Positions 28,017 to 35,459 of a DNA stretch of 35,459 bases are shown piece after piece. Position 1 is the stretch's first letter. Each line of letters starts with the position of its first letter. A model generated the notes under the pieces. It ran no database searches and had not been told where the DNA came from. It saw only the letters and a program-made list of their open reading frames with translations. Source of the stretch: Planosporangium mesophilum. Lineage in GTDB: Bacteria > Actinomycetota > Actinomycetes > Mycobacteriales > Micromonosporaceae. Position numbers and translations under genes: made by a program. The DNA lies in NCBI RefSeq assembly GCF_016863255.1, contig NZ_BOON01000074.1:1-35459 (forward strand), written 5' to 3'.

Positions 28017-30041
28017 TCAGCGGGTGATGGTACCGATGAGCTGTTGCTCGATCGGGGTCGGTGACAGCAGGGTCCAGCGCAGCGTGCGCCGGCCCACCAC
28101 GATGCCGACCATGTCGGCCCGTACCCGCGGCAGGTTGGCGAGCTGGAAGAGGCCGAGCGCGTACCCCGCGATCTCGGCCTCGGGCGCGGACAGCGGCGAC
28201 AGCAGCACCAGGTCGGCACGGGCCAGGACGTCCATGTCGTGCGAGGCCAACTCGTCGCGTACCACCATGGTGGCGCGCCAGGCGGACTCCACCACCGGGA
28301 TCGCCATGGCGCCGACCGGCCCGACGTCCACGATGATCAACTGCGGCTGCAGCGGGGTCGGTGGGGTGAGGTCGAGAGGCCGGTTGGGCGCGGCGATGGT
28401 CAGCTCGTTACCGGAGCCACCGATGCCGCGGTCGAACGGCTCCCACATCTGCGGCCGACCGGTCTGGACGATCACCTGGGCGCCCAGCGCCAGCGCCCGC
28501 AGTGCGACGAGCTGCGCGTACCGCACGCCGCCGAACAGCCCGACCCGGGTCGGCTCCGGCCGGAACAGCCGGACGGTGATCGGTTCACTATGCCGGTTGA
28601 CGCCCATCATCAGGCCGGCGCCGCCGGTCGGCAGCTCCATGGCCGCGAGGGTCTGTGTCGTCGCCCGCATGCCGGCGTCCCCGACCAGCGCCGCGCCGGC
28701 CGACCGGTCCAGCACGTCGACCAGCCCGGCCGCGCCGGGGTCGGCGGCGCCGCCCAGCGGAAGCGTCGCGGCGAGCCCGGCGAGCTGGGTGCCGTCGAGC
28801 CGCTCCGCCCGCGCGCCGGCCGCACCCAGCAGGCGCTGCAGGGCGGTCAGCGCCGCCGCCTGGCTCTGCGGGCCGGGGGAGACGAGCCGGACCACCAGCT
28901 CGACCCGTACCTGATCGGCGTCGAGGCGCTCGGCGGCCAGCGACACGGTCGTACCGGCTCCGGGCAGCGTGAGCACGCGGGTGACCAGGGTCCGGCCGAG
29001 GTCGCCCGTGACGTCGGGCCAGCGGCGCAGCCGGAAGCTGACCTGGCGCAGGGCGCCCACGCCGACCGTGGACCAGTCCTCCTGGAGGCCGCTCACCCCG
29101 TCGAGGTGGGCCAGCTCTCCCAGTACCCGCAGCGCCGCGTCGGCGTTGAGGGCACGGCAGGGGAGCTCGTCACGCTCCAGCCGGCGGCGCGCCCGCCGGA
29201 CCGCACTGGACAGTGCCCGGCGCAGCTCCGTCTCGCCGAACCCGCCCGAGCGGCGTACGTGGATGGCCAGGAACGACCGCTGCAGCGCGAGCACCCGGCC
29301 GTCGGTGAGCTGGCGGTACGAGGTCGCCGTCGCGCCCGACCCGCCGCGCACGGTGGGCGCCGGAATACCGGCGACGAGCAGTTGGAGCCTGATCTGAGGC
29401 TGGTCGGCGCTGGCCGGAGGCAGCAGCTCGGCCGGTGACGGTGCCAGCGGTGCGGTGTCCGCGAGCAGCGCGCTCGGGTCGCCGAGTTCGAGGACGGCGG
29501 TCAGGCCGTACGCGTCCTCGATGACGCCCACGGCGGCCGAGTCCACGTCCACGCTGCCCATGATCGCGGCGGGCCGCAGCAGTTCGAGCAGACCGGTCGG
29601 GTCGCCGCCGGGCAAGCTACGCCGGCGTCCCAGATACCGCGAGCCGAGGGCCAGCCACTCGTACGCCCAGTGCCCCTTGAACCGTCCGAACGCGACCACC
29701 ATGACGAACAGGGCCACCGGCACCGCGACGAGCAGCCACACCGCGCCACCGCGTACGGCGGCGAGCAGGACGACCGCCGCGAACTCCGCCGACACCCACT
29801 GCCCGCTCCGCAGCCCGAACAGCGTGCCGCGCTGCCGGATGCGTTTCGGTTCCGGGTTGCGGCCGCCACCATCGCCGCCTCCGGATGCCTGGATACGGCT
29901 ACCGCTCCGTCCGACCGGCTCGCTGTCGGCCGGTACGCGGTCGCCGCCCCAGCCGGTCTGACCCGCGTGCGCCTGCTGCCCGGCATCGGGCGCGTGACCT
30001 GGCACGCCAGCCTGCCACGCCGTCGGCTGTCCCATCGACAC
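28017..30041 (-). CDS. eccE: Type VII secretion protein EccE
   Basis: A 674-residue membrane protein of the ESX secretion machine. Residues 1-75 are a Gly/Pro/Gln-rich hydrophilic leader, longer than in mycobacterial EccE. Two membrane helices lie at about 84-97 and 99-118, followed by a large soluble domain, the usual EccE order (PrgZ/EccE family). In ESX complexes EccE sits at the edge of the membrane core with EccB, EccC and EccD. The GTG at 30041 has GGGAGG eight bases upstream; the ATG at 30035 is less well placed. It is divergent from eccB, which supports the assignment. The call rests on architecture and context, since no short signature motif exists. Confidence 0.78.
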   Translation of the reverse strand: MSMGQPTAWQAGVPGHAPDAGQQAHAGQTGWGGDRVPADSEPVGRSGSRIQASGGGDGGGRNPEPKRIRQRGTLFGLRSGQWVSAEFAAVVLLAAVRGGAVWLLVAVPVALFVMVVAFGRFKGHWAYEWLALGSRYLGRRRSLPGGDPTGLLELLRPAAIMGSVDVDSAAVGVIEDAYGLTAVLELGDPSALLADTAPLAPSPAELLPPASADQPQIRLQLLVAGIPAPTVRGGSGATATSYRQLTDGRVLALQRSFLAIHVRRSGGFGETELRRALSSAVRRARRRLERDELPCRALNADAALRVLGELAHLDGVSGLQEDWSTVGVGALRQVSFRLRRWPDVTGDLGRTLVTRVLTLPGAGTTVSLAAERLDADQVRVELVVRLVSPGPQSQAAALTALQRLLGAAGARAERLDGTQLAGLAATLPLGGAADPGAAGLVDVLDRSAGAALVGDAGMRATTQTLAAMELPTGGAGLMMGVNRHSEPITVRLFRPEPTRVGLFGGVRYAQLVALRALALGAQVIVQTGRPQMWEPFDRGIGGSGNELTIAAPNRPLDLTPPTPLQPQLIIVDVGPVGAMAIPVVESAWRATMVVRDELASHDMDVLARADLVLLSPLSAPEAEIAGYALGLFQLANLPRVRADMVGIVVGRRTLRWTLLSPTPIEQQLIGTITR

Positions 30042-30129
30042 CGCCGCGACCTCCCGCCAACTCTCCCGGGCGCCTATCGTAGGGCGCGACCGCCCATCGT
30101 GCGGGGGCGAGTCCGTACGGGGAGGGTCG
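30042..30129. promoter_or_regulatory. Divergent eccE-eccB promoter region
   Basis: In this 88-bp gap TATCGT (30075-30080) on the plus strand and TACGAT (30081-30076) on the minus strand overlap as possible -10 boxes. They would give leaders of about 40 and 30 bases. Neither has a good -35 box. Transcription of the two genes could be mutually exclusive. Confidence 0.35.
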
Positions 30130-31551
30130 ATGCCATCGCGCCAGGATCAGTTGCACTCCTACCAGTTCTCGGTGCAGCGTGTCGTCGCGGCCCTGGTCAT
30201 GCGGGAAACCGATCCCGCCCAGTCGCCGTTTCGACGGGTCGCCGGTGCCACCATGGCGGGTGCGATCGTGGCCGCGCTCGCACTCGCGGGCGCCGCGGTC
30301 TACGGGCTGTTGGCCGGGGGCGCCGGTAACTGGCGCACCGAGGGCCAGGTCATCATCGAGAAGGAGTCCGGCACCCGGTACGTCTTCTACAAGGGCGACC
30401 GTAAGCTCCATCCGGTCATCAACTACGCATCCGCGCTGCTGATCGCCGACGGCGCGCAGCCGAACGTGGTGACCTGGTCACAGGCGGCGCTCGACAAGGC
30501 CGAGCGCGGGGCTCCGATGGGGATCGCCGGCGCGCCGGACTCGCTGCCCATCGGCAAACGCCTCGTCAAGACGGCGTGGACGCTGTGCTCGCAGAGCCCG
30601 TCGGACAGCGCCGACACCTCCGACACCGGCAAACCGCTGTCGGTGCTGCTGGTCGGCGGCTCTGTCGGCGATGGGCAGTCACTGGTACCGGTCGGTGTGC
30701 CGGGCGACCCCACCGGCCTGTTGGTGTCCACCCCGGACGGGAAGCGCTACCTCGTGTACAACAACCGGCGCTTCCAGGTCGTGCAGCCCAACCAGGTACT
30801 GGCCGCGTTCGGGTGGAGCGCGACGACGCCGATGGTGGTCTCGCCGGCCCTGATCAACGCGCTCCCGGCCGGCCCCGACCTGAAGCCGCTGCCGATCCCG
30901 CGGCGGGGCGAGCGGTCGCCCGCGTTGCCGGGGGCCCGGATCGGGCAGGTGTACCAGCTCAACGCGGGTAGCACCCAGTACTCGGTCATGCTCGCCGATG
31001 GACTGGCCGCCATTACGCCGGCGCAGGCCAACCTGCTCATGACCGATCCGGAGACGCCGGACGGAGGCAAGGCCACCAACCTGCAGCCGGCCGAATACGA
31101 CGGGGTCCAGCGCTCCAAGGCCGGGCTGACGGCCGAGCCGCCGTTCGCGGTGAAGCCCCAGCTAGCCTCAGGGAACAGCTCGGTCTGTGTGTCCATCCGG
31201 GACGCCAAGGGCGTCGACAGGGTGGTCGTCGACGCGAAGCTGTCGGATCTGATCAACGCCTCGGTCACGCCGGCGCGTACGACCAGCGGTGCGGTCCTGG
31301 CCGACCGGGTCGTCGTCCCGCCGGGGCGCGGTGCCCTGGTGGAATCGGCCGCCTCCCCCGGCGCGACGAACGGTGCGTTGAGCATCGTCACCGATCGCGG
31401 CATCCGGTACCCGCTGTCCAGTCGTGACCTGGTGGCGAAGCTCGGTTACGGCGACATCACCCCGGTGCCGATGCCCGCTGAACTGGTGGCTCTGCTCCCG
31501 TCAGGGCCGGTGTTGGATCCGGTGGCCGCCCGGCAAAGTGCGGCATCGTGA
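30130..31551 (+). CDS. eccB: Type VII secretion protein EccB
   Basis: A 473-residue core component of the ESX membrane complex. It starts MPSRQDQLHSYQFSVQRV, the EccB hallmark, followed by ALVMRETDPAQSPFRR. One membrane helix lies at about 38-62. The rest is the periplasm-side domain with repeated units (GTRYVFYKGDRKLHPV early, LVYNNRRFQVV mid-protein) and two cysteines, in TLCSQ and SSVCVS, which may form the disulphide known in the family. GGGGAGGG five bases before the ATG is an excellent ribosome site. The WXG100 genes follow on the same strand. Confidence 0.93.
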   Translation: MPSRQDQLHSYQFSVQRVVAALVMRETDPAQSPFRRVAGATMAGAIVAALALAGAAVYGLLAGGAGNWRTEGQVIIEKESGTRYVFYKGDRKLHPVINYASALLIADGAQPNVVTWSQAALDKAERGAPMGIAGAPDSLPIGKRLVKTAWTLCSQSPSDSADTSDTGKPLSVLLVGGSVGDGQSLVPVGVPGDPTGLLVSTPDGKRYLVYNNRRFQVVQPNQVLAAFGWSATTPMVVSPALINALPAGPDLKPLPIPRRGERSPALPGARIGQVYQLNAGSTQYSVMLADGLAAITPAQANLLMTDPETPDGGKATNLQPAEYDGVQRSKAGLTAEPPFAVKPQLASGNSSVCVSIRDAKGVDRVVVDAKLSDLINASVTPARTTSGAVLADRVVVPPGRGALVESAASPGATNGALSIVTDRGIRYPLSSRDLVAKLGYGDITPVPMPAELVALLPSGPVLDPVAARQSAAS

Positions 31552-31696
31552 AAAACACAGAGCGAAGTGTCCAAAGTGCCGGGAGTTATCCACAAAGTTC
31601 GAAGTGGGGACTGGCGAGGATTTGAACCGGCCCGCTACCGTCATGGCGACAGACATGCCCGACCTAGTGGCTGAACGAGAAACGGGGTGAATTCGG
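31552..31696 (+). other. Gap before the WXG100 pair, with a DnaA-box match
   Basis: This 145-bp stretch is less GC-rich than its surroundings. It holds TTATCCACA at 31586-31594, identical to the consensus DnaA box, but only one copy. GGATTTGAACC at about 31619 resembles the complement of a tRNA T-arm, but the stem does not pair. No clear promoter was found, although the WXG100 pair may have its own. Confidence 0.45.
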
Positions 31697-32023
31697 TTGT
31701 CAGAGCAGACGCGGTCAGAAGCTGCGGTAATGGCGCAGACCGCCAACAAGTTCCGATCGACCAACCAGGATCTGGCCGGTATGCTCACGCGGCTCATGAG
31801 CGAGCTTGAGAGCCTGCGTGCTGGCTGGCAGGGCCAGGGTGCCCAGGCCTTCGACAACGCCCGGGTGCACTGGGGCGAAGACGTCAAAAAGTTGCACCAG
31901 GCGCTGGACGAGACGGCGGGCGCGATCGAGAAGGCTGGGAACTTCTACTCCTCGTCGGACGCCGAATCCGCTAACCGCATGAACGCCTTCCAGGGCGGTT
32001 CATCCGTGAAACTGCCGCTGTAG
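31697..32023 (+). CDS. WXG100 family ESX protein (EsxB/CFP-10-like position)
   Basis: A 108-residue small helical-hairpin protein secreted by the type VII system. The turn motif is WQG (AGWQGQGAQAF), between two predicted amphipathic helices. Near the C-terminus YSSSD matches the YxxxD/E secretion signal. It probably pairs with the next gene product, as EsxA/EsxB do. I chose the TTG at 31697, with GGGGTG upstream, since it gives the familiar SEQTRSEAAVMAQTA start. An ATG at 31730 would give 97 residues. Which of the pair corresponds to EsxA or EsxB cannot be settled from these sequences. Confidence 0.85.
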   Translation: MSEQTRSEAAVMAQTANKFRSTNQDLAGMLTRLMSELESLRAGWQGQGAQAFDNARVHWGEDVKKLHQALDETAGAIEKAGNFYSSSDAESANRMNAFQGGSSVKLPL

Positions 32024-32042
32024 GGAAGGGGAGGATCAAACA

Positions 32043-32333
32043 ATGAGTGGTCAGCTACTCGTCAACTTCGGCCAGCTGCAGGCGGCTGCCGGGCACATCG
32101 ACCAGGCGATCAGCGCCCTGCACACCCAGCTTGACGACCTGGAATCGGCGGCGAAGCCACTGGTCTCCACCTGGGAGGGCGGCGCGCAGCAGGCGTACCA
32201 GCAGCGTCAGCAGCAGTGGACGACCGCTGCCCAGGACCTGACGCAGATCCTGCAGAACATCAAGAAGGCTCTGCAGGAGTCCACCCAGGAGTACATCCAG
32301 ACCGAGAAGACCAACGCGAACCTCTTCTCGTGA
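32043..32333 (+). CDS. WXG100 family ESX protein (EsxA/ESAT-6-like)
   Basis: A 96-residue WXG100 protein with the standard length. The turn motif is WEG (STWEGGAQQAY), and the C-terminal YIQTE fits the YxxxD/E secretion signal. Both helices are rich in Gln and Ala. The ATG at 32043 follows GGGGAGG by eight bases. The spacing of 19 bp from the first WXG100 gene suggests one transcript and a heterodimer. The stop codon is immediately followed by a 64-bp perfect palindrome that ends the transcript. Confidence 0.92.
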   Translation: MSGQLLVNFGQLQAAAGHIDQAISALHTQLDDLESAAKPLVSTWEGGAQQAYQQRQQQWTTAAQDLTQILQNIKKALQESTQEYIQTEKTNANLFS

Positions 32334-32397
32334 GCTGACATACGACAAAGGGCGGCCCGGTCATCGATGACCGGGCCGCCCTTTGTCGTATGTCAGC
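32334..32397. terminator. Perfect 64-bp palindrome, bidirectional terminator
   Basis: Two 32-base arms pair without a single mismatch and with no spacer; the centre is ATCGAT. The arm runs from GCTGACATACGACAAAGGGC to the centre. AAA before and TTT after the inner GC stem (GGGCGGCCCGGTCA) give a T-run in both directions. It starts at the base after the WXG100 stop and lies 42 bp from the convergent mycP stop, so it should stop both transcripts. The length is far beyond what a terminator needs. Confidence 0.9.
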
Positions 32398-32439
32398 CAG
32401 GCGCCTCTGTACCGCGCGTCGCGGCGACAGAGCCGTTGC

Positions 32440-33690
32440 TCAGCCGGTACCGGGTCGCCAGCGGCGCTGGCGCCCTCGCGGCACCACGATCGCGACAAGT
32501 ACGACGAGCAGGGCGAGGCCCCCGACGCCACCGGCGAGCGACAGCGCGATGATGCGGTTACGCTCTGCCGCCGCGGCGGCCGCTTCGGCAGCCGGGTCGC
32601 TCTCGATCCCGGGAATCCCGGAGAGCCTCGCCGGCGCGGAGCTGTCCGCGATCAGGCCGGTAACCGCCCGGTACGGGCTGACGATGCCCCGGCCGTACTC
32701 CTGCACGCCGCCCGGCGCGGGGTCCGCGGTGGCCATCAGCCGGGTGGCGACCTGGCGGGCGGAGATGTTGGGCCCGTACTTCTGGATCACGAGTGCCGCC
32801 GCCGCCGAGACGAACGGCGTCGCCATGCTCGTACCGTCCATCAGCTGGTAGCCGTCACCCGGTACGGCGACCTCGACCCGGCCGCCCGGAGCCGTCAGGT
32901 CCACATATGTACCTGTCTGGGACTTCGGGAACCGGACGCCGGACTCGTCGAGCGCGCCCACCCCGATGACACCGTCGTACGCGGCCGGGTAGGACGTCGG
33001 GTCCCTGCCGTTGTCGTTGTGGCCGTTGCCGGCGGCCGCCACCACCACGATGTTGTTGGCGACCGCCTCGGCGATGGCGGTGCGAACCTCCGGGCGGTCC
33101 TCGGTCAGTACCAGCGACAAGTTGATGACCTGCGCCCGGCGCGCAATCGCCTGCCGGATCCCGTTCGCGAGATCGGCCGGCTCGCCCCGGCCGGACGAGC
33201 TGTCGATGCGTTCGCTGGCCCGGATCGGCAGGATCCTGACGCCGGGAGCGAGCCCGCGGAAGGGCCTGCCCTGGACCGGCTGGCCGGCGATGATGCTGGC
33301 GACCGCGGTGCCGTGGCCGACGCAGTCCTCCTGGCCGTTGGTCGCCCCGAAGGCGTCCCATCCCGGCAGTACCCGTCCGCGTAGCTGCGGATGCCGCACG
33401 TCGACACCGGAGTCCACGACCGCGACGGTGACGCCCTCCCCGGTGGCGCCTAGTTCGGCCAGCCGGTCGAAGCTCCAGCGCTGCTGCGCCCATGGCTGCG
33501 CGTTGAGGCCGGGCTGCGCCTGCGTCGGCGTACTGGTGCAGGCCGCCGCGGCCGGCCCCGGTGCGAACGGCACCAGGCACAGGGTGGCGAGAGCCGTCGC
33601 GGCCAGACCAGCCGCGGCCCGCCGCGCCCGGCGCCGAGGTGCCGGCACGGCGTCGTCGTACTCAGGCCTGTGCATGGTGCGCTGTCGCAT
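32440..33690 (-). CDS. mycP: Mycosin, subtilisin-like protease MycP of the ESX system
   Basis: A 416-residue membrane-anchored serine protease of the ESX system. A basic N-region and hydrophobic segment (about residues 22-48) form the signal peptide, with a likely cut near AAAA-CTS. The catalytic residues are Asp93 (VVDSGVD), His126 (GHGTAVAS), Ser288 (GTSMATP), and the oxyanion Asn222 (AAGNG). A membrane helix at about 382-403 and a short basic tail anchor it. The reading frame is open further upstream to 34044, but that part lacks a signal and lies before the promoter. The ATG at 33690 gives the mycosin layout, with G-rich bases upstream. It converges on the WXG100 genes. Confidence 0.92.
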   Translation of the reverse strand: MRQRTMHRPEYDDAVPAPRRRARRAAAGLAATALATLCLVPFAPGPAAAACTSTPTQAQPGLNAQPWAQQRWSFDRLAELGATGEGVTVAVVDSGVDVRHPQLRGRVLPGWDAFGATNGQEDCVGHGTAVASIIAGQPVQGRPFRGLAPGVRILPIRASERIDSSSGRGEPADLANGIRQAIARRAQVINLSLVLTEDRPEVRTAIAEAVANNIVVVAAAGNGHNDNGRDPTSYPAAYDGVIGVGALDESGVRFPKSQTGTYVDLTAPGGRVEVAVPGDGYQLMDGTSMATPFVSAAAALVIQKYGPNISARQVATRLMATADPAPGGVQEYGRGIVSPYRAVTGLIADSSAPARLSGIPGIESDPAAEAAAAAAERNRIIALSLAGGVGGLALLVVLVAIVVPRGRQRRWRPGTG

Positions 33691-34021
33691 GAGGCCCCCC
33701 GCTAGTGCCGGATCCACCCGCGCCCGTCCGCCCAGGATGCTATGCGGCACACGCCAGCAGTCAAAACGCCGAATCGGAGAAATGCGTGGATCGGCGGTCC
33801 ACAGGAGACGGCCGTAGCCGGATGCCCACCCGGCGTGGTCGGAAGATACGAGTCTGGATGCGCTCTCGCGGGACTTGCCCGTACCCGGTATAACTTCTTC
33901 CACCGGGACCTGCGGCGGCCCAGACATGGCATGTGGTCTGTTGCCGGTCCTGCTGTGTTTCCCGATGCCTTGTAAGTTAGGTTCGCAGCGCGACGGTCCG
34001 AGACCGAAAAGGGGGGTGGCC
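33691..34021. other. 331-bp divergent gap between mycP and the SseB-like gene
   Basis: No gene is supported here. It holds the mycP promoter (33737-33764, minus). Near the right end TAAGTTAGGTT precedes the SseB-like gene and could hold a -10 box, but no matching -35 was found. TATAAC at about 33890 is a lone AT-rich element. Confidence 0.4.
33737..33764 (-). promoter_or_regulatory. Housekeeping-type promoter for mycP
   Basis: On the minus strand TTGACT (33764-33759) and TAGCAT (33742-33737) are separated by 16 bp, a good match to the main sigma factor consensus. The predicted start near 33730 gives a leader of about 40 bases and supports the ATG at 33690 as start. Confidence 0.55.
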
Positions 34022-35459
34022 GTGAGTGAGTGGGAGCCGGCCACCGAGGCGGAGGCCGCGATGCGGGACGCCCTTCGCGCCGGGGACCAGGAGCACTACT
34101 TCCGGCTTCTGGCCCGCACGGAGCTGATCCTGCCGGTCGATGCCGACACGCTCGCCGGCCGCGCCCCGGTGGGCTGGGGCACCTGGACCACCAATTCGCG
34201 TACGCACGTGCTCGCCTTCACCTCGGCCGCGGCGCTCGAGGCGTGCCTGGCCGAGCACGCCGGTACGTACCGCAGGGTGGCGTTCCGCGAACTGGCCACG
34301 ACGTGGCCCGACACCGAGTGGTGGCTCGCCGTCAACCCGGGCCTGCCGATCGAGGGGTACCTGCCGCCGTGGTTCGTGGCCCAGATCAGTCGCGGTGACG
34401 TGCGGTTGCCCGGCCGTACCCTCGGTGCCCGGGCCCGCATGGAGCAGACAACGGCGACGGGCTCGCGTGCGCCGGGTGCCGTGCCTCCTTCGCAGCCGCC
34501 GACGGGTCGGGGCGGCGGGCTGCTGTCGGCCGGAGGCCCGGCTGGCCAGGGCAGCGGGCTTTCGCGCCGTGCCGAGCTGCTGAGTCGGCACGGTTTCCAA
34601 CCCCCGGGGACGGTGCCTAACGGCGCTCCGAACACCGCGCCGTCACAGCCGGCCGCCGTGCCTCCGAGCGCGGCGCCTCCGAGCGCCGTGCCCTCGAACG
34701 GGGCGCCCTCGGGCGGTGCGCCGGCCAACGGCGCCGCCACGCGGGGTGGGTCGGCGGAGCGCACCCCGGCCACCGGTACGCCGTTCGGCCCGGCGCCGAT
34801 CAGTTCCGCGCCGACGACTCCCGGGCCGATCAGCGGTGCGCCGGTGAGCCCCGTGTCGCCGCCGGGCGCCGCGCCGACCGGTCCGGTCCAGCCGCCGATG
34901 GCCCCGCCCACGACCGGTCCGGTCCAGCCGCCGATGGCCCCGCCCACGACCGCCGCGCCGCCGACCGATGCGACCCCGAACGGCGCGCCGGCCGGACCGC
35001 CCGCCCACGGCGGAACAGATCAGCCGGGCCTGCCCCGCCGACGGGTGAGCGCGTTCGTACCGATGTCCAGTTACGCGCCATCTGAGAATCTGGCCGACGA
35101 CCGCACCTCGGCCGCCGATCTCTTCGCCCCGCCGCCGCGCCATGGACGATCCGATACGCCGGTACGCGAGCCCGAAGCGCCGGTGCGCGAGCCCGGCCCG
35201 TCGATGCCGGACGCCCCGCCGCCCGAGCGGTCAGCCCCGCCCACCACCGAGCCGCTGGACGCGCGGCCGCTGGATGCCCGGGCGCTGGACACGCGGCCGT
35301 TGGACGCCTCGCCGCAACCGGGCCTCGCGCCACCACAGTCGCCGAGCGCCGCGCCGCCGTCGGTCAGCCCAGCGCCGCCGAGCGCCGCGCCGCCGTCGGT
35401 CAGCCCAGCGCCGGTCAGCCCAGCGCCGCCGAGCGCCGCGCCGCCGTCGGTCAGCCCAG
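34022..35459 (+). CDS. SseB-like N-terminal domain protein with a Pro/Ala/Ser-rich repeat tail (partial)
   Basis: The gene starts at a GTG at 34022 after a G-rich ribosome site and stays open to the window edge, so 479 codons are seen and the end is missing. Residues 1 to about 140 are a compact domain (EAAMRDALRAGDQEHYFRLL, TWTTNSRTHVLAFTS, WWLAVNPGLPIEGYLPPW) that resembles the SseB family found near actinobacterial ESX genes. Then comes a long disordered tail rich in Pro, Ala, Ser, Gly, with three sets of short tandem repeats. Its function is unknown. Its place beside mycP suggests an accessory ESX role. The family call is from pattern memory and is moderate. Confidence 0.7.
   Translation, partial: MSEWEPATEAEAAMRDALRAGDQEHYFRLLARTELILPVDADTLAGRAPVGWGTWTTNSRTHVLAFTSAAALEACLAEHAGTYRRVAFRELATTWPDTEWWLAVNPGLPIEGYLPPWFVAQISRGDVRLPGRTLGARARMEQTTATGSRAPGAVPPSQPPTGRGGGLLSAGGPAGQGSGLSRRAELLSRHGFQPPGTVPNGAPNTAPSQPAAVPPSAAPPSAVPSNGAPSGGAPANGAATRGGSAERTPATGTPFGPAPISSAPTTPGPISGAPVSPVSPPGAAPTGPVQPPMAPPTTGPVQPPMAPPTTAAPPTDATPNGAPAGPPAHGGTDQPGLPRRRVSAFVPMSSYAPSENLADDRTSAADLFAPPPRHGRSDTPVREPEAPVREPGPSMPDAPPPERSAPPTTEPLDARPLDARALDTRPLDASPQPGLAPPQSPSAAPPSVSPAPPSAAPPSVSPAPVSPAPPSAAPPSVSP
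34877..34948 (+). repeat. Two tandem 36-bp units in the SseB-like gene
   Basis: Two copies of a 36-bp unit, identical by eye, encode TGPVQPPMAPPT twice. Being a multiple of three, copy-number change would keep the frame. Confidence 0.85.
35252..35311 (+). repeat. Four five-residue units in the SseB-like gene
   Basis: Four 15-bp units encode PLDAR, PLDAR, ALDTR and PLDAS. They are degenerate at DNA level, so older or under selection at protein level. Confidence 0.7.
35342..35459 (+). repeat. Tandem 36-bp units at the window edge
   Basis: Units encoding PSAAPPSVSPAP occur twice in tandem, then a short VSPAP piece, then a third copy cut off by the window end. The copies are identical at DNA level, suggesting recent expansion or a region prone to assembly error. 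Confidence 0.85.

Noticed and set aside
31600-31660. tRNA gene or attachment-site remnant on the minus strand
   Set aside because: GGTTCAAATCC resembles a T-arm loop, but the T-stem does not pair beyond the first pairs, and no acceptor or anticodon stem was found.
33691-34044. Upstream extension of mycP to 34044
   Set aside because: The extra residues lack mycosin features and would put the signal peptide inside the protein. A good promoter (33737-33764) lies within the extension.

Overview
The window is very GC-rich DNA from an actinomycete, with many GTG starts, strong purine-rich ribosome sites and GTGA/ATGA gene overlaps. The gene set (futalosine-pathway mqnC, a full 14-subunit nuo operon, an actinobacterial type VII secretion locus, a SigL/RslA-like sigma/anti-sigma pair) fits Micromonosporaceae or a near relative. 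This placement is inferred from gene content and style, not from a search. No rRNA, tRNA, CRISPR array, prophage or insertion sequence was seen.

Layout. 1-1144: the reductase subunit PaaE of phenylacetyl-CoA epoxidase, probably the end of a paa operon reaching in from the left. 1132-2097 (minus): an aldo/keto reductase. 2191-4414: menaquinone genes mqnC (futalosine route) and menG (last methylation), separated by about 340 bp. 4415-23022: a respiratory block of a small leader ORF, a MenJ-like menaquinone/geranylgeranyl reductase, nuoA to nuoN, and a long-chain polyprenyl diphosphate synthase. The side chain, ring methylation and saturation of menaquinone are thus encoded around the enzyme that reduces it. 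A near-consensus Rex (NADH/NAD+ sensor) operator lies before the leader ORF. 23074-25150: an MFS transporter (minus) divergent from an IclR regulator. 25218-26547: an ECF sigma factor with its zinc-binding membrane anti-sigma factor, preceded by a SigL-type promoter that suggests autoregulation. 26562-27928 (minus): a RarD-type EamA transporter and a small holin-family membrane protein.

28017-35459 is a type VII (ESX) secretion locus: eccE (minus), divergent eccB, two WXG100 proteins, mycosin mycP (minus), and a rightward gene with an SseB-like start and a long Pro/Ala/Ser-rich repeat tail that runs off the window. The ATPase EccC and channel EccD are not in the window.

The most notable non-coding signals are a perfect 64-bp palindrome right after the second WXG100 gene; the Rex operator; a hairpin overlapping the nuoD ribosome site in the only long gap inside nuo; a SigL-type TGAACC-N16-CGT element; and a repeated TAnnnT-N6-start arrangement at four genes, which points to leaderless mRNAs.
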